From Vanessa cardui (lineage: Eukaryota; Arthropoda; Insecta; Lepidoptera; Nymphalidae): 64,000 nt of DNA. The stretch lies in assembly GCF_905220365.1 (NCBI RefSeq), contig NC_061138.1, positions 5,223,814-5,287,813 of the forward strand, written 5' to 3'. The notes beneath the pieces are model-generated. The model was not told the origin of the DNA, searched no databases, and was given only the letters and a program-made list of their open reading frames with translations. Both the position numbers and the translations under genes were made by a program. Below are positions 1 to 13,321 of the stretch, piece by piece. Numbering within the stretch: position 1 is the first letter of the stretch; each line of letters opens with the position of its first letter.

Positions 1-253
1 AGTAATTATAATGTATACGTAATTTAACGTACCGTGACAATGACATACATTAGCCATTTGCCCATGATATATTAAAATATGAGCGCAAACAAGGTATACA
101 CAATATACTCTTTCAATGTAGGGATCAGAAGTTGCGTCGCTTTGCGTGATTACTGAGGCTCGGAAATTTTAATTACCACCCAACGATCAACGTATTTGTA
201 TATTCGAACTTACTCGATTCTACCACGATACTCATATTATGCAGTTTCATTTT

Positions 254-430
254 GCAAGCTGTCTGGATAGTTCCACCCACCCATCCGGTTTGAAAGGTGA
301 GTGAACCAGTGTGACTAGAGGCACAAAGGATAAAACATCTTAGTGTAAGGAAGGGTTAATATTTTTTAGAGCAACTATTTCTATGAACAATGGTGACTAT
401 TTGACATTCACGTGGGCCATTTATCGCTAC
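254..430 (+). repeat. Family E interspersed repeat, degraded copy
   Basis: The stretch carries the diagnostic order seen in the better copies at 4687 and 40980: a GTTTGAAAGGTGAGTGAACC block, 'gaggcacaaagga', 'catctta', 'gttaatattttttagagc' and a closing 'gtgggccat'. It is diverged and lacks a clean 3' end. No coding potential is visible. Confidence 0.6.
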
Positions 431-1277
431 TACCAATTTTTAAGTTCCAATTTTAAATTAAATAAGGCCTTAAAATATAGCTCATCTCCCTCATTTTCTA
501 GGTTTGATGATGGCGTATACATATTATAAAAAAAGGTAAAATTTAATGATTTCACAATATATGACTAGTATTAAATTGTTACTGTAACGTCATATGTTAG
601 GTCGTTTTACCAATTAGATTAAATAGATTTATTTAAACATCAACTCACTGTGAACACACCGTCTTTACCGCGCGCCCATTTTTTATATATTTTCCCGCGC
701 TTTTGCGATGTCTGTCACTCGAGTTGACAGATGCATAATTTCATAGATAATATATATTTATACAAAATATAAATCTAATATTCATTAATATTTTATTATA
801 GATCTGTATACACTACAGTTACCCTTATAGATAACCTGATATAACTTGATAAATATCAAGAACAACCTTGTCTACATACAGCCTACGATTCGTGAATAAA
901 TAAAATAAATTAATTCAACAAAAAAAAATCTCAAGTCGTTAAACTCTATTAAATAGATTTTTTTTTATTTTCATATAAATTACAAATTAAAAATGTTCAA
1001 GTGCTTAATATAATTAAAAATGATGTTCTTTCATTATATCGTCTATTGTTAACAAATTTAATTAATTAATTTAACGAACATGTGCCTTTTTCCGCTAAGT
1101 TACGTACCGACCATGAGTTAGTTTATTTTTTGTGAATAACGTTTCGTTGAATTTAAGATTTATACACTCGTGCCTCTATAAATAGACAATAAAGACTTTT
1201 TTGTTTATACTTTTTGTTACCGATACAATAGCTTATTTAATTTATGATTTATAGTTTTTGTTGTTTTTGTTTTTTAT

Positions 1278-1560
1278 ACCAGTCAGATATATTTACGATT
1301 TTGAATATAGAAGAGGTTGTAACGGAGTAGTATAAACGTACCTATCGTAAATGATGTGATATTTTTGAAAATAGTACACATTTTTATGACATTACTTTAT
1401 CAATAAGTTCTATCTTTAGTTCTCTTCTGTTCATAGTATCAGTTTTGTCGTTCCTGTTTTATTTTTTCATTTCAACCAGATACATTTAAGATTTTGAATT
1501 TAGAAGAGGCTTCAGTGTAAAACAGAGATATTATATTATTGTTTAAAAAATAGTATACAT
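1278..1560 (+). repeat. Imperfect local direct repeat
   Basis: Two segments about 195 bp apart share 'ccag(tc)agata.attta.gattttgaat.tagaagaggc/t' (near 1278-1320 and 1476-1515). Both are followed by AT-rich sequence with 'agtata'. This looks like an old local duplication or two decayed copies of one repeat. No function is apparent. Confidence 0.4.
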
Positions 1561-2713
1561 GTATATAAAATTTTACTTATATTGCAATTGATGTAGGTAA
1601 ATTATATTGCATTTACATTCATATTTTATGGTTTTTTAGAAAATATATTAATAGGTATTTTTTTACTTATATGAATATCCATTGTTTATTTGCAATTATT
1701 TGCAACATTACTGTGATTATGAATATAAATATTAAATAATTATTATATATACGAATACTTACATATTGCTAGTTATTATAAAATAGTATCTTTGGAAGTA
1801 AAGACGTAATTTAGAGCTCGGTTTCACCAGACTCGCTTAGCTGCTTTCACTGACACGAACAAATATTTTCCCTTTAGGATTCCGCAAATCTCTTATCAGA
1901 TATAAACAATAACACAATTTTATACCGGACCCTATAATACCGTTATTTATTCCTTAAAATATAATTAAATGCAATTTTTAATTATTCTTTTTTTTTGTTA
2001 GATTTACAGTCATCTTTATTAATTAAATTAAAAACGAAATGTCATTAACGATATTATAATTAGATAATATTTTCAATGGTTTTTGAAAATGTATATACTT
2101 TATTAAAGCCCACAATTACAAGTGCTTTTGAATCGATACTGTATAAGAGATGTTTTAAACTACTCGTACCAATTACACTAATTTTAATAGACATATAAGT
2201 AACAATAATATTAATTTAATTAAAGATAAAAAAGAAAGCAAATATTATATGCCTCGTATGAAAATCAGCGATTATTGACTTCAAAGTTTTTTCGTCTATA
2301 GAATAAATATCTTAAGTATTCTTATTCACTCATGTACCTACATGTAATAGTACATACATAATACTTTTAATTTTCTTAATATGTAAAAAAGTACAGTTTT
2401 ATGACGTCAAGATTAAATTTAAAAATAGAATCATATTTCGATGAATGATAATGAACTCAATTTAATGTGTCTTTATTTTTCGCTTGAATAACTAGATATC
2501 GGAAACATTATATTATCTGTACAACAATCTCCAAGACCGCAGTTTGCTTTCACAAACACTGGTGACTTAAATATCGAAATATCGTCACCTTTTACTTTTC
2601 ATTTCACTTAGGCCTTACTATCTTTTAAGATTCACTCGTATCTAGAGTGAACGAAACAATCGTCTATTATTTCTAAACGTTTTAATGTTTTGCTCGACTT
2701 TAAATATCGAATA

Positions 2714-3015
2714 TCGAGATGGCCCAGTGGTTGGAACGCGTGCATCTTAACCGATGATTGCGGGTTCAAACCCAGACAAGCACCGCTATTTCATGTGCTT
2801 AATTTATCTTTATAATTCATCTCGTGCTCAGTGGTGAAGGGAAACATCGTGAGGAAACCTGCATGTGACAAATTTCATAGAAATTCTGCCACATGTACAT
2901 TCCACCAACCCGCATTGTAACAGCGAGGTGGAATATGTTCCAAAAACCTTCTCCTCAAAGGGAGAGGAGGCCTTTAGTCCAACAGTGGGAATTTACAGGC
3001 TGTTGTTGTTGTTGC
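2714..3015 (+). mobile_element. Family A tRNA-derived SINE, near full length
   Basis: The copy begins TCGAGATGGCCCAGTGGTTG. It has an A-box-like TGGCCCAGTGG, a B-box-like GGTTCAAACCC about 45 nt later, a long tRNA-unrelated body (CATCGTGAGGAAACCTGCAT, then 'ccaacccgcattg') and a TTGTTGTTG tail. That is the architecture of a Pol III SINE. Five other substantial copies and several fragments occur in the window. A family C repeat follows about 30 bp downstream. Confidence 0.9.
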
Positions 3016-3045
3016 TGAAGTAATTGTAACTACATATATAAAATT

Positions 3046-3237
3046 ATCTATATTAATATTATAACTGTGAAAGCAACTCTGTATGTATGTCTGTCTGTCA
3101 CTCGTTCACTACTAAGCCTATAAACCGAAATTGATGAAACTTGGTATGAAGCAAATTTGAACTCTAAAGAAAAAGGCTACTTATTTTGCTTAACACAAGA
3201 CAACCAAACGAGTAAATCTGCGGGCGACATCTAGTTA
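3046..3237 (+). repeat. Family C interspersed repeat
   Basis: It starts in 'ctatattaatattataactg', has a GTATGTCTGTCTGTC run, then a body 'aaaccgaaattgatgaaactt', and ends in TGCGGGCGACATCTAGTT. The same ends and body recur at 26202 (same strand) and in reverse at 54937, 57943 and 63284. The source element type is not certain; it is a very common lepidopteran non-coding repeat. Confidence 0.75.
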
Positions 3238-3708
3238 CCTATATATTACTTCTAACAGTACAAGTACGAACTATATTTCTATAAATAAATGAAAGTGATA
3301 AATATATATCTTAATGATAAAAAATAAAATATTTCAATCAGTAAAAGTATACAGGAGTTCATATATTATCATTAAAAGATAGAAGTACAGTTATATCGTT
3401 GTTTCGAAACCATTTTTTATACTAGGTGAAGGTATAAGGGCTTCGCATCTGTTATCTAACAGATTTGATAATAATTACGAAACGAAAAATTTCGTACTAA
3501 AACCGTAGAGCAAATGTGCAAACAGAATTTTTGGCCTTGGCCGACAACACGGGTTACATCGATGGTTTTCGTACAAATCATAACTTATAACTTTTATTTT
3601 TTTACATAAATTAAGCAATGTATATATAAAAGTTTAGTACTTATAAATATTTCCTTTTCTTTTGCCTCTAATATTATCCTAAATCTAGAAGGTTCTTTAT
3701 TGTGAATA

Positions 3709-3907
3709 TCTATACATATAATAAAATTGGAGTGTAATATCAAAATTGTTTTGTAATATTAAAATAACCGCTTTTTACTATTTGGATAACACGGTACGTA
3801 TACCAAAATGGTATTAGTTCCGGCTAATCTCTGGAAAGGCAAGGCCGATTTTGATGGGACTTTCACTGGCAGAAAGCTGATGTATAAGGAGTAACATAGA
3901 CAATACC
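3709..3907 (-). repeat. Family F interspersed repeat
   Basis: On the minus strand it reads 'ctgccagtgaaagtcccatc', then a CTCCAG-AGATTAGCCGGAAC block and 'ccattttggtatacgta', ending in 'cactccaattttattatatg'. The copies at 12038 and 15990 have the same blocks in the same order. It resembles the 3' tail of a retroposon. No coding remains. Confidence 0.65.
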
Positions 3908-4686
3908 AATTACTTTTTTTTTAATTAAAATGCGTAAACCAGAGAGGTAGTTGTAAATAAAAACGATGCGTTGTGTTACATAAGTCTAAAAACTTTCTAC
4001 GGCGGGCAGCTGGTAGAAATAATAGTTTTGATTGCTTCGCCTTGAAATTTTTTTCAACATCGCTGTAACCCTGTTAAGCTACACTGCTAGGCCCCCGCAT
4101 CACTTGTGTTTGTACCGAACATTGCATATCCAAACATTGCTTAAATTCCCTCAAGTTGAACTACTCGTATATGTGAGCAGATTCTGCTAGCTGTTTCATT
4201 TAGTTTAACAAATGCTTAAAGGTCAAAATAAACGAATATTACTAACTTACTCAAACATACAAAAGCGTGGACGACAAATATAATGTTGTTTAAAGCTGGT
4301 CATACGTTTAATTTGTGTTACTTATATTTGTGCTGGTAGCCCAAACATACAAACAGTTAACTTATTATTATTTAAAAATAGAACAGACATTTTAGTAACA
4401 TTTTAAGAAAAAAAAATATTATGTATGATTGTATAATTATTAATTTAAAAAATTATGTAATTTCAGTATTAGGATTTGAGGAAAGTTAAATACAATCGTT
4501 TTTATGTTTTTATATCACACTTTGTGCAAAGTTATTATTTGCAATAACCTTACTTTGTTCCAACGATTAGGCTAATGGATATCACCGAAATAGTTTCTTA
4601 GTAAACCTAATGACTCCTAGTTTTGTTGAAAGAAAAAAAAGGCACACACACAGTAAAGAAAAAGCTATGAATAGTGAAAAACATTA

Positions 4687-4969
4687 AGTGGTAGAGCTTT
4701 GTGAAAGCCCGTCTGGGTAGGTACTATGCACTCATCAGTTATTATACCGCCAAATAACAGCACTCAGTGTTGTTGTGTTCCCGTTTGAAGGATGAGTGAG
4801 CAGTGTAACTACAGGCACGAGGGACATAATATATTAGTTCCCAAGGTTAGTGGCGCATTGACGATTTAAGGAATTGTTAATATTTCTTACAGCGTCTTTG
4901 TCTATGGGTAATGGTGACCACTTACCATCAGGTGGCCCATGCTCTTCCGCCAACCTTATCATAAAAAAA
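4687..4969 (+). repeat. Family E interspersed repeat, fairly complete
   Basis: The blocks in order are 'agtggtagagctttgtg', 'ccgtctgggtaggtacta', 'cccgtttgaaggatgagtg', 'taactacaggcacgagggac', 'gttcccaaggttagtggcgc', 'cttacagcg', CATCAGGTGGCCCATGCTC and a short A-rich end. This is the best plus-strand reference copy for family E in the window. Confidence 0.75.
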
Positions 4970-5289
4970 GAATGTACTCATTTATACTAAACAGTATTGT
5001 CATCATATTTAAAATTTACTAATAATTTTCCCTGTTCCTAAGGCGATATGCTCGTATTTATATAAATTTAATCAAATTATAATGATTTGAATTCATAAGG
5101 ATTCAGGAAGAATATATGATTATCTGCCTCGTTACTCTAGCGGCTAGCTTATATGGCTGCAGATGTCAGAGACCTAATACCCACATCGGGTTATTAAAAT
5201 ATTTATAATTATTTTTCTGCCTAGAAGTTGACATTGTTTACCATACGTAAAACTTTTCTACACCTAAACTCGTTCTGCTATTCCTATCG

Positions 5290-5467
5290 GCTTATAAGAT
5301 TGAGAGAGTGATTCGTGAGGAAGGTTTTTATACATAATATACAATATAGTTAAGAAACACTGATAATTTTCTTAAAAAAAGTTTCTAATGTGATGTCGTA
5401 AATAATCAAATTCTGTAGTATATTTAGTATCAATATTGCTCACGTGCGAAGCCGTTGTTGCTAGTCG
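5290..5467 (+). repeat. Family D repeat, 5'-shortened
   Basis: It matches the 3' two thirds of the family D copies at 13322 and 40374: 'gagtgattcg', 'agaaacactgataatttt', 'tttagtatcaatattgc', then 'cgtgcgaagccg' and 'ctagtc'. The GGGTCGGGTC segment before the CTAGT end is degraded. Confidence 0.6.
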
Positions 5468-6876
5468 AAAATATTTCAAAAACGACTCAAAAAAATTATA
5501 ATATATGTAATACGAAGGTTAATCCCAGAATGAATGTCGTCATCAAAGGTTAACACCATAAGTGTATTATATAATTCATCAATCATCATTTCGACAAAGC
5601 TTCAGAATGATCGTACTTTTCCATAAATTATAATCAACATTTAATTTAACTGGAAATACCATGCAAGTCATAATATATTTAAAAAAAAAAAACTACTTAA
5701 TCAAATGTCTGAGTCACTTATAGATTGTTCCTCAAGGAGAAGATTGTTCGTTACAAAAAATAGTTTACATCATTCAAGATATACCTCGCATTACGTAAGA
5801 TAATATATCGCTTATTTTTTTTATAATAATATAATTCAAATTGATTGCCTATTAAAAAAAATAAGTTACGTACGTAAAATAATCAACAATAATTAAATAA
5901 GTATATCTGTTCGAATCATCTATTTTAATGTAATCTCACTCATTCGAGATGATTTATTTTAGAATTTTAGACACCCAGTTCATAATTATGATATAATATA
6001 AATTTACAAAACATCATAACTCAAGAAATAATGTCGTTCTAAAATAAATGGTCTTATCTATAAATTTTCTTTGTATTATTACAATGAATTCGAATATTGG
6101 CTGTTTGCTTAAGCATCTTTGACAAGTTATGATTCAACGAAAGCAAGTTTTTTAAAGCATGATTATGTGATTTCGAATTTAGAACTTGCATAAAATTATA
6201 TTACTAAACCAACAAACCTTTGAAACAGACAAAATACTATTAAACTATTATAAGCCAGTAAACTTGTTACACATTGCCGCATTTTACAGAAGATTTATTA
6301 TTTGTAACTATTTCGGAAGACTAAAAATAGAAATTTATACCGGCTATAGAAGCGTATCTTACAACATATTTTTATTTATCTGTGGAAACCATGTCAGATT
6401 CGCATTATGTAACTTATTATTTCGCTTACACCAATAACCGATACATTATTTGACTGTATCTACGCCCGGCTAACACTTCGAATATACTTAAAATAATTCT
6501 ACAATTCTTCTAGAATTTGTATTTTATTATTTGTATTAGTTTATGGTGTTATATTTATTACTTAACATTGCTGAAGCTGATGGATTTGATTTTTTTAATA
6601 TATATTTATCAATGCACTATTGTACTGTAATATTTTGGTGTTTCTCTACTAATTGGAAGTGAGCATGTTTTTTTGGTATATTACGAAAATTAATAAATAA
6701 AAATTAAAGAAAAACATTTATAAATTAAATGTAGATTGTAAAAAAGTCTACAAATTTTTCTCTTTTTTTGGGAGTTTTGTACAATCTTGCTAAAAATATT
6801 TTATTGCTGCTGACCCGTTTAATAAAGTCTAAGAAAAAAAAAAACAAACAAACCATTGACTCGTATGACATCTATG

Positions 6877-7247
6877 TACAATCGGGGTAAGAAATGGTTC
6901 GTCACCTTAAGATCTATTTTCGTGTGCTCAGTATGAGCGATAATCTGCTTTACCGATCGAGAATATATGACATTTTGACAAATAAGTTGAAGATATCATA
7001 TTTAATTTAAATTTGTAATGCCTAATGTTGTCTTTTTGACTAATTACGCCATTAAAAAGGTTTCATGTTGATATAAAACTAGACGTAGTTCAAAGGTGTT
7101 ACACTATTTTGAAACAAGTTACTGTATCTAAGTTTAATTATATGCAGTTGTCAGTTTTGTGCTTTAGTTTCAAAAGGTACTAAGGGTTTACGACTTGATT
7201 AACGAATGAATTTGAAAATTGACGAAGGTTTTCTTACTCGGACTGTA
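6877..7247. mobile_element. Family G MITE, long form (371 bp), TA-flanked
   Basis: The left end reads TACAATCGGGGTAAGAAA and the right end TTCTTACTCGGACTGTA, an inverted pair beginning and ending on TA. Subterminal blocks (GGTTCGTCACCTTAAGATC on the left; 'ttgacgaaggttttctt' on the right) match the shorter copy at 34603. There is no transposase frame. TA ends and ACAGTC-type inverted repeats fit a Tc1/mariner-type non-autonomous element. That assignment is inference. Confidence 0.7.
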
Positions 7248-10200
7248 CATGCACGGATTATCTAAATACAGACAGATTCGATTAACAAACTGGTGTCATT
7301 TTCATCAAGTCTTTAGGTAATTTGTTTATTTAAATTTATAATATTTATTTATTATCTTGTCCAAGACAAAAACCATTCGAATTTAAAAAACGTGCATTTT
7401 TTATTAATAATAATCGTCTTAAGCATCATTAATATGAATATTTGTTCCAAGGTACTTCCAATGTACTTTTCTTGGCGTTTAATCTTGTAATCTTGTCTTG
7501 GCGTTGTAAGTAAATTGTGACATTACTTTTATTTTCATCCAATATGTAATTATTTTAAAATTTATAGGTATTATACGTGTTTCCGGCAGCCACTTCGCCC
7601 GGGTGAGCTTGGGATTAAAGATAAAAAGTAAAAGTGGTATTTCAGACTGTAATATATCTGCCAAATTACATTCAGATCCACTCAGCTGTTCTTACGTTAC
7701 TGAGTAATAAGAATCCCCTAACCAATAAAGCGAATTTCTTATAGTAAGCTGTGTATAGCATAAAGTATAACATCATTATAATTCATAATACATGTTGATG
7801 GTTCTAACAAATATAAATAAAATATAATACATTCATGAACAGATAATAATAAAAGGGTAAGCTTTATTATCAACCCTTTTCTTCAATCCTGGTTATTGGA
7901 AGGTCAACAACGCATACAGCCCTTATTTTGCAAGTCGTGTATAAATGACGGTGACCAATAAATACATTATGATGATAATGATGGTGACATATAAAACATG
8001 GAAATGGCTTCTGTTGCATAATAATTTATTAATGTTAACATTTCACAATCGTTTAATGTAAACGATAGAGTTATAACCGAATTGATTTAAAGTCGATGAT
8101 TAAATTCCGAAGGCCAGTATTTCACCATAGACAATTGCGCTGAAATGTCTATGGCGCCTCGCCTTGACCGCGAGGGAGGCAATGAACTCGCAGGAAAGCG
8201 ACAGCTCGGAAAGTCGATATAGCATAAATATCACAAGGTTTATTTATTACTGTATTATGTAATATGATAATGTGTATAACTGTATCCTTTTCGAAGATAT
8301 TACTTCCTACAGCGTCTCCAACTTCAAAGCGAATGTGAGTTTGAAATTGAATTATTAGTTAATTTTCACGATTAAATTTGTGATGACAACATTAATTTGT
8401 AGCATAAGTTTAATTATACTTGTAGTTTGTAACACAGACGTATAGTACACTCAAGTGAGCAGTCTTAACGGCGTACTAAGTACTTTAGATGTGTGACGCT
8501 CGAATTCAATATAAGTATTAGTGAGAGAATATGTATATTCGATTATATTTTTACTAACACGATAGTAAATAAATAGGTAAATTTTATATGAATAAGTTTT
8601 ACTACATGTTGTGACTATATTTTTCGTTAGCTTTTTTTTTATAAATATAGGTCATTAGGATATCGTGCATAACCTAAGAATTGACCTTTTGAGTGTTTAT
8701 TAACTTAATAACTTTAAATAACCCGGTTATTATAACGCGTATCCAGACTGATAAATACACACCTCTCGAATAGCTGACGAAAATCAAAAAATATACACCT
8801 AAGTACTTAATATTAAATCTAATTTACACACAATACCAAATACAGTTAGTCTAGTAAAAATTAATAGGCGCTATATAAGTATTTAAAATTCTTAAAACAA
8901 AAATACATTTGTCATTAATTATTTATTCTGTAATTATGCTGCCTTTCTTTCTGACGTCATTGATTTAACATTTGAAAAAGCACAGCTAGTCTGTCTCTAC
9001 ACAATATTTCTTGGTAAAACTTTTTATGTGGTTAGGATTTAAAAACGGTAAAATTCGCTTTATGTATATAAAAAGTAAAAAGTTTTCATTTTCATATACT
9101 ACGAATTAGGTCCCCCATATATAATATATTTCGTGTAATCCTCTTTCCCCGTATTTGCATAAGTAAAGGATGGTCAAATGTTACAAGAACCTAGATGATG
9201 AGCTATGAATACGTTGACGCAGATTTTTAAGGCAGAGTGAAATAGAAAAGAAAGAACAGGAAAGCAGATCCAGTCACAAACAGTCGCCCTATTCATCTCG
9301 GAAAAGCAGGAACATTTGAATTTAGACATTAAATGTAGCACAAAATTATAACATACTAAATGTAGTAAATTAACATAACGATACATTTATACACTGATAC
9401 ATATTTAATGATATTATTAGTAAGTAGGGCAAATAAACGATAGTAATATTTTTATCGTAAATTATTCGCCACTTCAGAGCACGTCATCCATTCGTCGGCA
9501 TAACAAAAACGCATTATTTCAGCGAATGATCTTTAGGGTTTTTTCCCATTAAATAAATGAATATATTGAATTCTAATTAGTATGGGGAGAAGAGATCTAA
9601 AAATGTTTAACTACCTACATAATGCCGTCAATCTATCAATCATTAATTTAATCACATGTCATCTTACAATCCTTAAAAAGTAGTTCACATTTTTTTTTTC
9701 AAGTAAGTAAGTATGTAAAAATCTTTATTCGAGAATCATATTAAAAGTTAGTAGTCATTTTTTAAAATTTATAACTACAGCAGCGAACTCTGTGAATGAT
9801 CAATTTTATTTTAAGAAATTCATGTTTTTGATTTGATAAGTACGTATACCACCTGGCGTATACCGTTATCATCTATACTTATTTTTAAAGATATAAATTT
9901 AATCACGATGACTTACTTTTTTAAAAAACATGCGCTATCACGGACTTTCCTGACCTTTTTACTTTTTGTTATCAACAATTCTAAACTCATTTTCGGACAC
10001 CATTGCAAAATGGAAGCGTCAGTTCTAAAAGTCCTTGTTTATTTTAAACATCTCTTAAAAACTCTTAAATAAAAACTACAAGGAAATATAAAAACTGTGG
10101 CTCTCTTAAATCAAGAGCCCATACGACGACAACGGTTAAATTAGCATAGTTTCGTCTCTACTAAAAATATGAAATAACCAAACTAACTTGATACCTTGCC

Positions 10201-10712
10201 TATATCCTGAAAACTACTAGCGACCAGCCTCGGGTGTAATGTTGATACAAAATATACTACAGAATTTCTAACTGAATTTTTGTAAGATCTTTATAATGTG
10301 AAATTTGTGCTTTGTTATTTCATGTCAGATGCGTTTTTGTTATACATACCAAGTTTTATTCTGACTTTAGGGTCGAACGGATCCTATATCCGTCTCCTAA
10401 TCCTATATATCCTCCTCCTCTTCCGTCTAAATCGATTCATCTGTTGAGTTATAAGTGGTGGAACTAACATCACTTTCTTTTATAGCGAAAAATAATACGT
10501 TAAATTGCAATCATATTTCACAGTTCACAATATTTCGACAGCTTAAAATCTGTCTCGTCATATTGTAATCTAACGAATTTTGTAATATTACGGTGACATA
10601 TACATACATAGATAAAGGTAATTTAAAATTTGGTATAACGGGCATAAACTAGGGAAGTTGTCTATCATTTACATAAACTGCTTTTGCGTTAATCCAAAAT
10701 CCAAACTGGCCA

Positions 10713-10830
10713 GCAAGAGGAATTTGAACCTAAGTTTAAGATTCAATCACTCGAGCTATATTTTTGTCTATAATTCATCTTGTGCTCGACAAGGAAGGAA
10801 ATCATCTTGAGGAAAACTCGCTATACGAAG
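10713..10830 (+). repeat. Decayed family A SINE fragment
   Basis: A 'gaggaatttgaacct' block is followed by 'tgtctataattcatcttgtgctcgac' and 'gaaatcatcttgaggaaa'. These correspond to the B-box region and mid-body of the intact SINE at 13019, but much diverged. It lies just upstream of another partial SINE whose mid-body is missing. Confidence 0.5.
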
Positions 10831-10918
10831 TGCGTTAGAAATTAAGTATAAAAATAATGTATTTTTTTTTAATTTATTTATCTTTTTAATTTAAAATTAG
10901 ATGACTACTGTTATACGA

Positions 10919-11153
10919 GCTGAGATGGACCAGTGGTTAGAACGCGTGCAATTCAACCGATGATTGCGGGTTTAAACTCAGGCAAGCACCACACAGCCAG
11001 TGAGAAAAGGTGTCTAATTTCATCGAAATTCTGCCACATGTGCTTTTCAACAACCCGTATTGGAACAGCTTGGTGGAATATGTTCCAAACCCTCTCCTTA
11101 ATGGAAGAGGAGGCCTTATCCCAGCAGTGCAAATTTTACAGGCTGTTACTTTA
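10919..11153 (+). mobile_element. Family A SINE with internal deletion
   Basis: The head GAGATGGACCAGTGGTTAG and box GGGTTTAAACTC are present, then the copy jumps to 'gtgagaaaaggtgtctaatt', skipping about 60 nt found in other copies. The 3' half, with 'gccacatgtgc', 'gaggaggcctta' and 'cagcagtg', is intact, but the TTG tail is reduced. An 87-codon open frame from 10933 runs through the SINE and is not a gene. Confidence 0.8.
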
Positions 11154-12037
11154 CTTTTTTATGATTACTGTTGTAATTAAATTGATTATAGCTTAAAAGA
11201 GGCGTTACATTGGAAAATTTAACTAAATATAGAAATATTGATGATTGATTTTAGTTAGCACCGAGCAATACATTTTAAAGAGTTATTGAACTATAGAAGG
11301 TAAAATTTGAATCATTGTAACTATTAGAGTCCGGTTTCATTATCGGTATGATGTAATCACAATTACGAAGTAAGTACAGTATGGAGTGATTCAGTACAAT
11401 AACAGCGGATAAATAAAACAGTATGTGCTTTGAAAATGATCTGATTAATGCTCCTTATCTCATGAATATTGTATGTCTTATTTACATATATTACACATAT
11501 GTTATTATTAATCATTCGACAGTGGAAATAGTTATTCTGTATGACAAAAATGTTTCCGTAGGCTTTGAAAGGAAAAGGTTTTGCAATGAAGCGAAAATTT
11601 TCACTAAAAAGGGATTTATTATTTTCTCATGTTTAATCATCTTTCGAACTCGGGTGAACTCTTTTCTCATTTATCTCCTCTATTTTGGGGGGTCTTAATT
11701 ACAAATTAAAAAGGTCTTAATTACATGTATTTAAAAGATAAATTGAAAGGGTTTTCCACAATCAATAAGTTAATGATGGTAATTCTAGTAAAAGAAAAAC
11801 AAATCACTCAACTATATACTGATTTGTATACAGACATATTATCAGGTTCATTTAAATACGATTCTATACAAAAACAACAAGAGTACACAGATATTGATTG
11901 GGGAGAATGACGTAAATAAGTAAAGAAAATAAATCTCCACGATATCGATAAAAATAAAGTCAGTACCAGCAAAATGGCAAAATCTATTATGTTTTTGGTA
12001 TGCCCGCATACGAGTTTTAATTTTACAAAACAAGCTA

Positions 12038-12157
12038 TTGTTGTAGCCTAAATTACTTCTTATTACATCAGCTTTCTGCCAGTGAAAGTCACGTCAAAAT
12101 AACGGCCCAGCCGTTCCAGAGATTAGCCGGAGCAAATGCCATTTTGGTATATGTACC
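12038..12157 (+). repeat. Family F repeat fragment
   Basis: It contains 'ttgttgtagcctaaattact', 'cagctttctgccagtgaaag', CCGTTCCAGAGATTAGCCGG and 'ccattttggtatatgtacc', collinear with the copy at 15990 and inverted relative to the one at 3709. Confidence 0.65.
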
Positions 12158-12424
12158 TATATACCATGTGTTACATTTATATGCATTTATTAAAAAGCGC
12201 TTATTTTAATATTGCAAAACGTCTACTACTCAGTAAACAAAAGTCATTCTTGACGATTCCGGCAGACGAAGGACAGATTTGTAATATTTATTTATTTAGA
12301 TTTAATGCAAGAGAATATGTCAACAATTACAAAATAAATAGGTCGCTGTATATACAAATGACCTGGAACTCTATTTCACAATTTCCAGGTATTAGCTCTA
12401 ACTACTAATAATATAAAGTATTTA

Positions 12425-12595
12425 TGTCTGTTGCCTTTTTTTGAACCAAACCACTGAACTGAATTTGACGAAATTATGAAGCAAGTGTGAGCTTCAAGAA
12501 AGGACATACTTCGTTCCTAATCTGACGACCACTAAAAAGCGAGCGAAGACGGTAAAAAAACATTTGACGACTATCCCCTAAATCGCGAGCAGGTA
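12425..12595 (+). repeat. Family C repeat, degraded
   Basis: The mid-body blocks 'aaccaaaccactgaactgaa', 'tttgacgaaattatgaagc' and 'aagaaaggacatact' match the family C copy at 26202. The ends are missing or too diverged to place. Confidence 0.5.
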
Positions 12596-13018
12596 AAAAA
12601 TACAGCCCATACTCATCCACTTTGTTAATACAATCAGGTTATAATTTTCATTATTGTAAACTGACATATTTATTTGTACCAAAGTCAATAAATGCGCATA
12701 ATAATGCGAATTGAAAAGGTGGAAAGATCAATTGACTTGAAAAAATTGCGTTTAAACGACGTTTCGCTTACGAAATTTTATTTATCGTTACAGTTTGTCT
12801 GATGGAAAAATTTAATATTTCTAAAGGAACATATTTCAGACTTCAGATTTAATTCGGTAAATATAGATTCGTGGATTCTATACGAGATATTTTAATTTTT
12901 TTTTGACTCAATAGTAATTATTGTCTTCATCATCATCATCATGAATTGAAAAGAAAACAAAAACTGAATGACATTCATCATACTAGTCCTCATCATTACA
13001 TGTCGCTTAAAACAGTCT

Positions 13019-13318
13019 GTCGAGATGGCCCAGTGGTTAGAACACGTGCATCTTAACCGATGATTGCGGGTTCAAACCTAGGCAAGCAACGCTGATTCAT
13101 GTGCTTAATTTGTCTTTATAATTCATCTCGTGCTCATCGGTGAAGGAAAACATCGTGAGGAAGCCTGCATGTGACAAATTTCATAGAAATTCTGCCACAT
13201 GTCCATTCCAGCAACCCGCATTGGAACAGCGTGGTGTAATATGTTCCAAACCTTCTCCTCAAAGGGAGAGGAGGCCTTTAGCCCAGCAGTGGGAATTTAA
13301 AGGCTGTTGTTGTTGTTG
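13019..13318 (+). mobile_element. Family A tRNA-derived SINE, full length
   Basis: This is the cleanest plus-strand copy. It begins GTCGAGATGGCCCAGTGG, has a GGTTCAAACC box, the full body including CATCGTGAGGAAGCCTGCAT and 'caaagggagaggaggcc', and ends in TTGTTGTTG. It is followed after three bases by a family D repeat in the same orientation. Confidence 0.9.
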
Positions 13319-13321
13319 AAA

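Noticed and set aside
2720..2785. Possible tRNA gene at the SINE heads (also at 13020, 31530, 31865)
   Set aside because: The boxes are tRNA-like, but there is no complementary acceptor stem, and each is followed by the same long non-tRNA body.
10933..11196. 87-codon plus-strand open frame
   Set aside because: It lies within a family A SINE.
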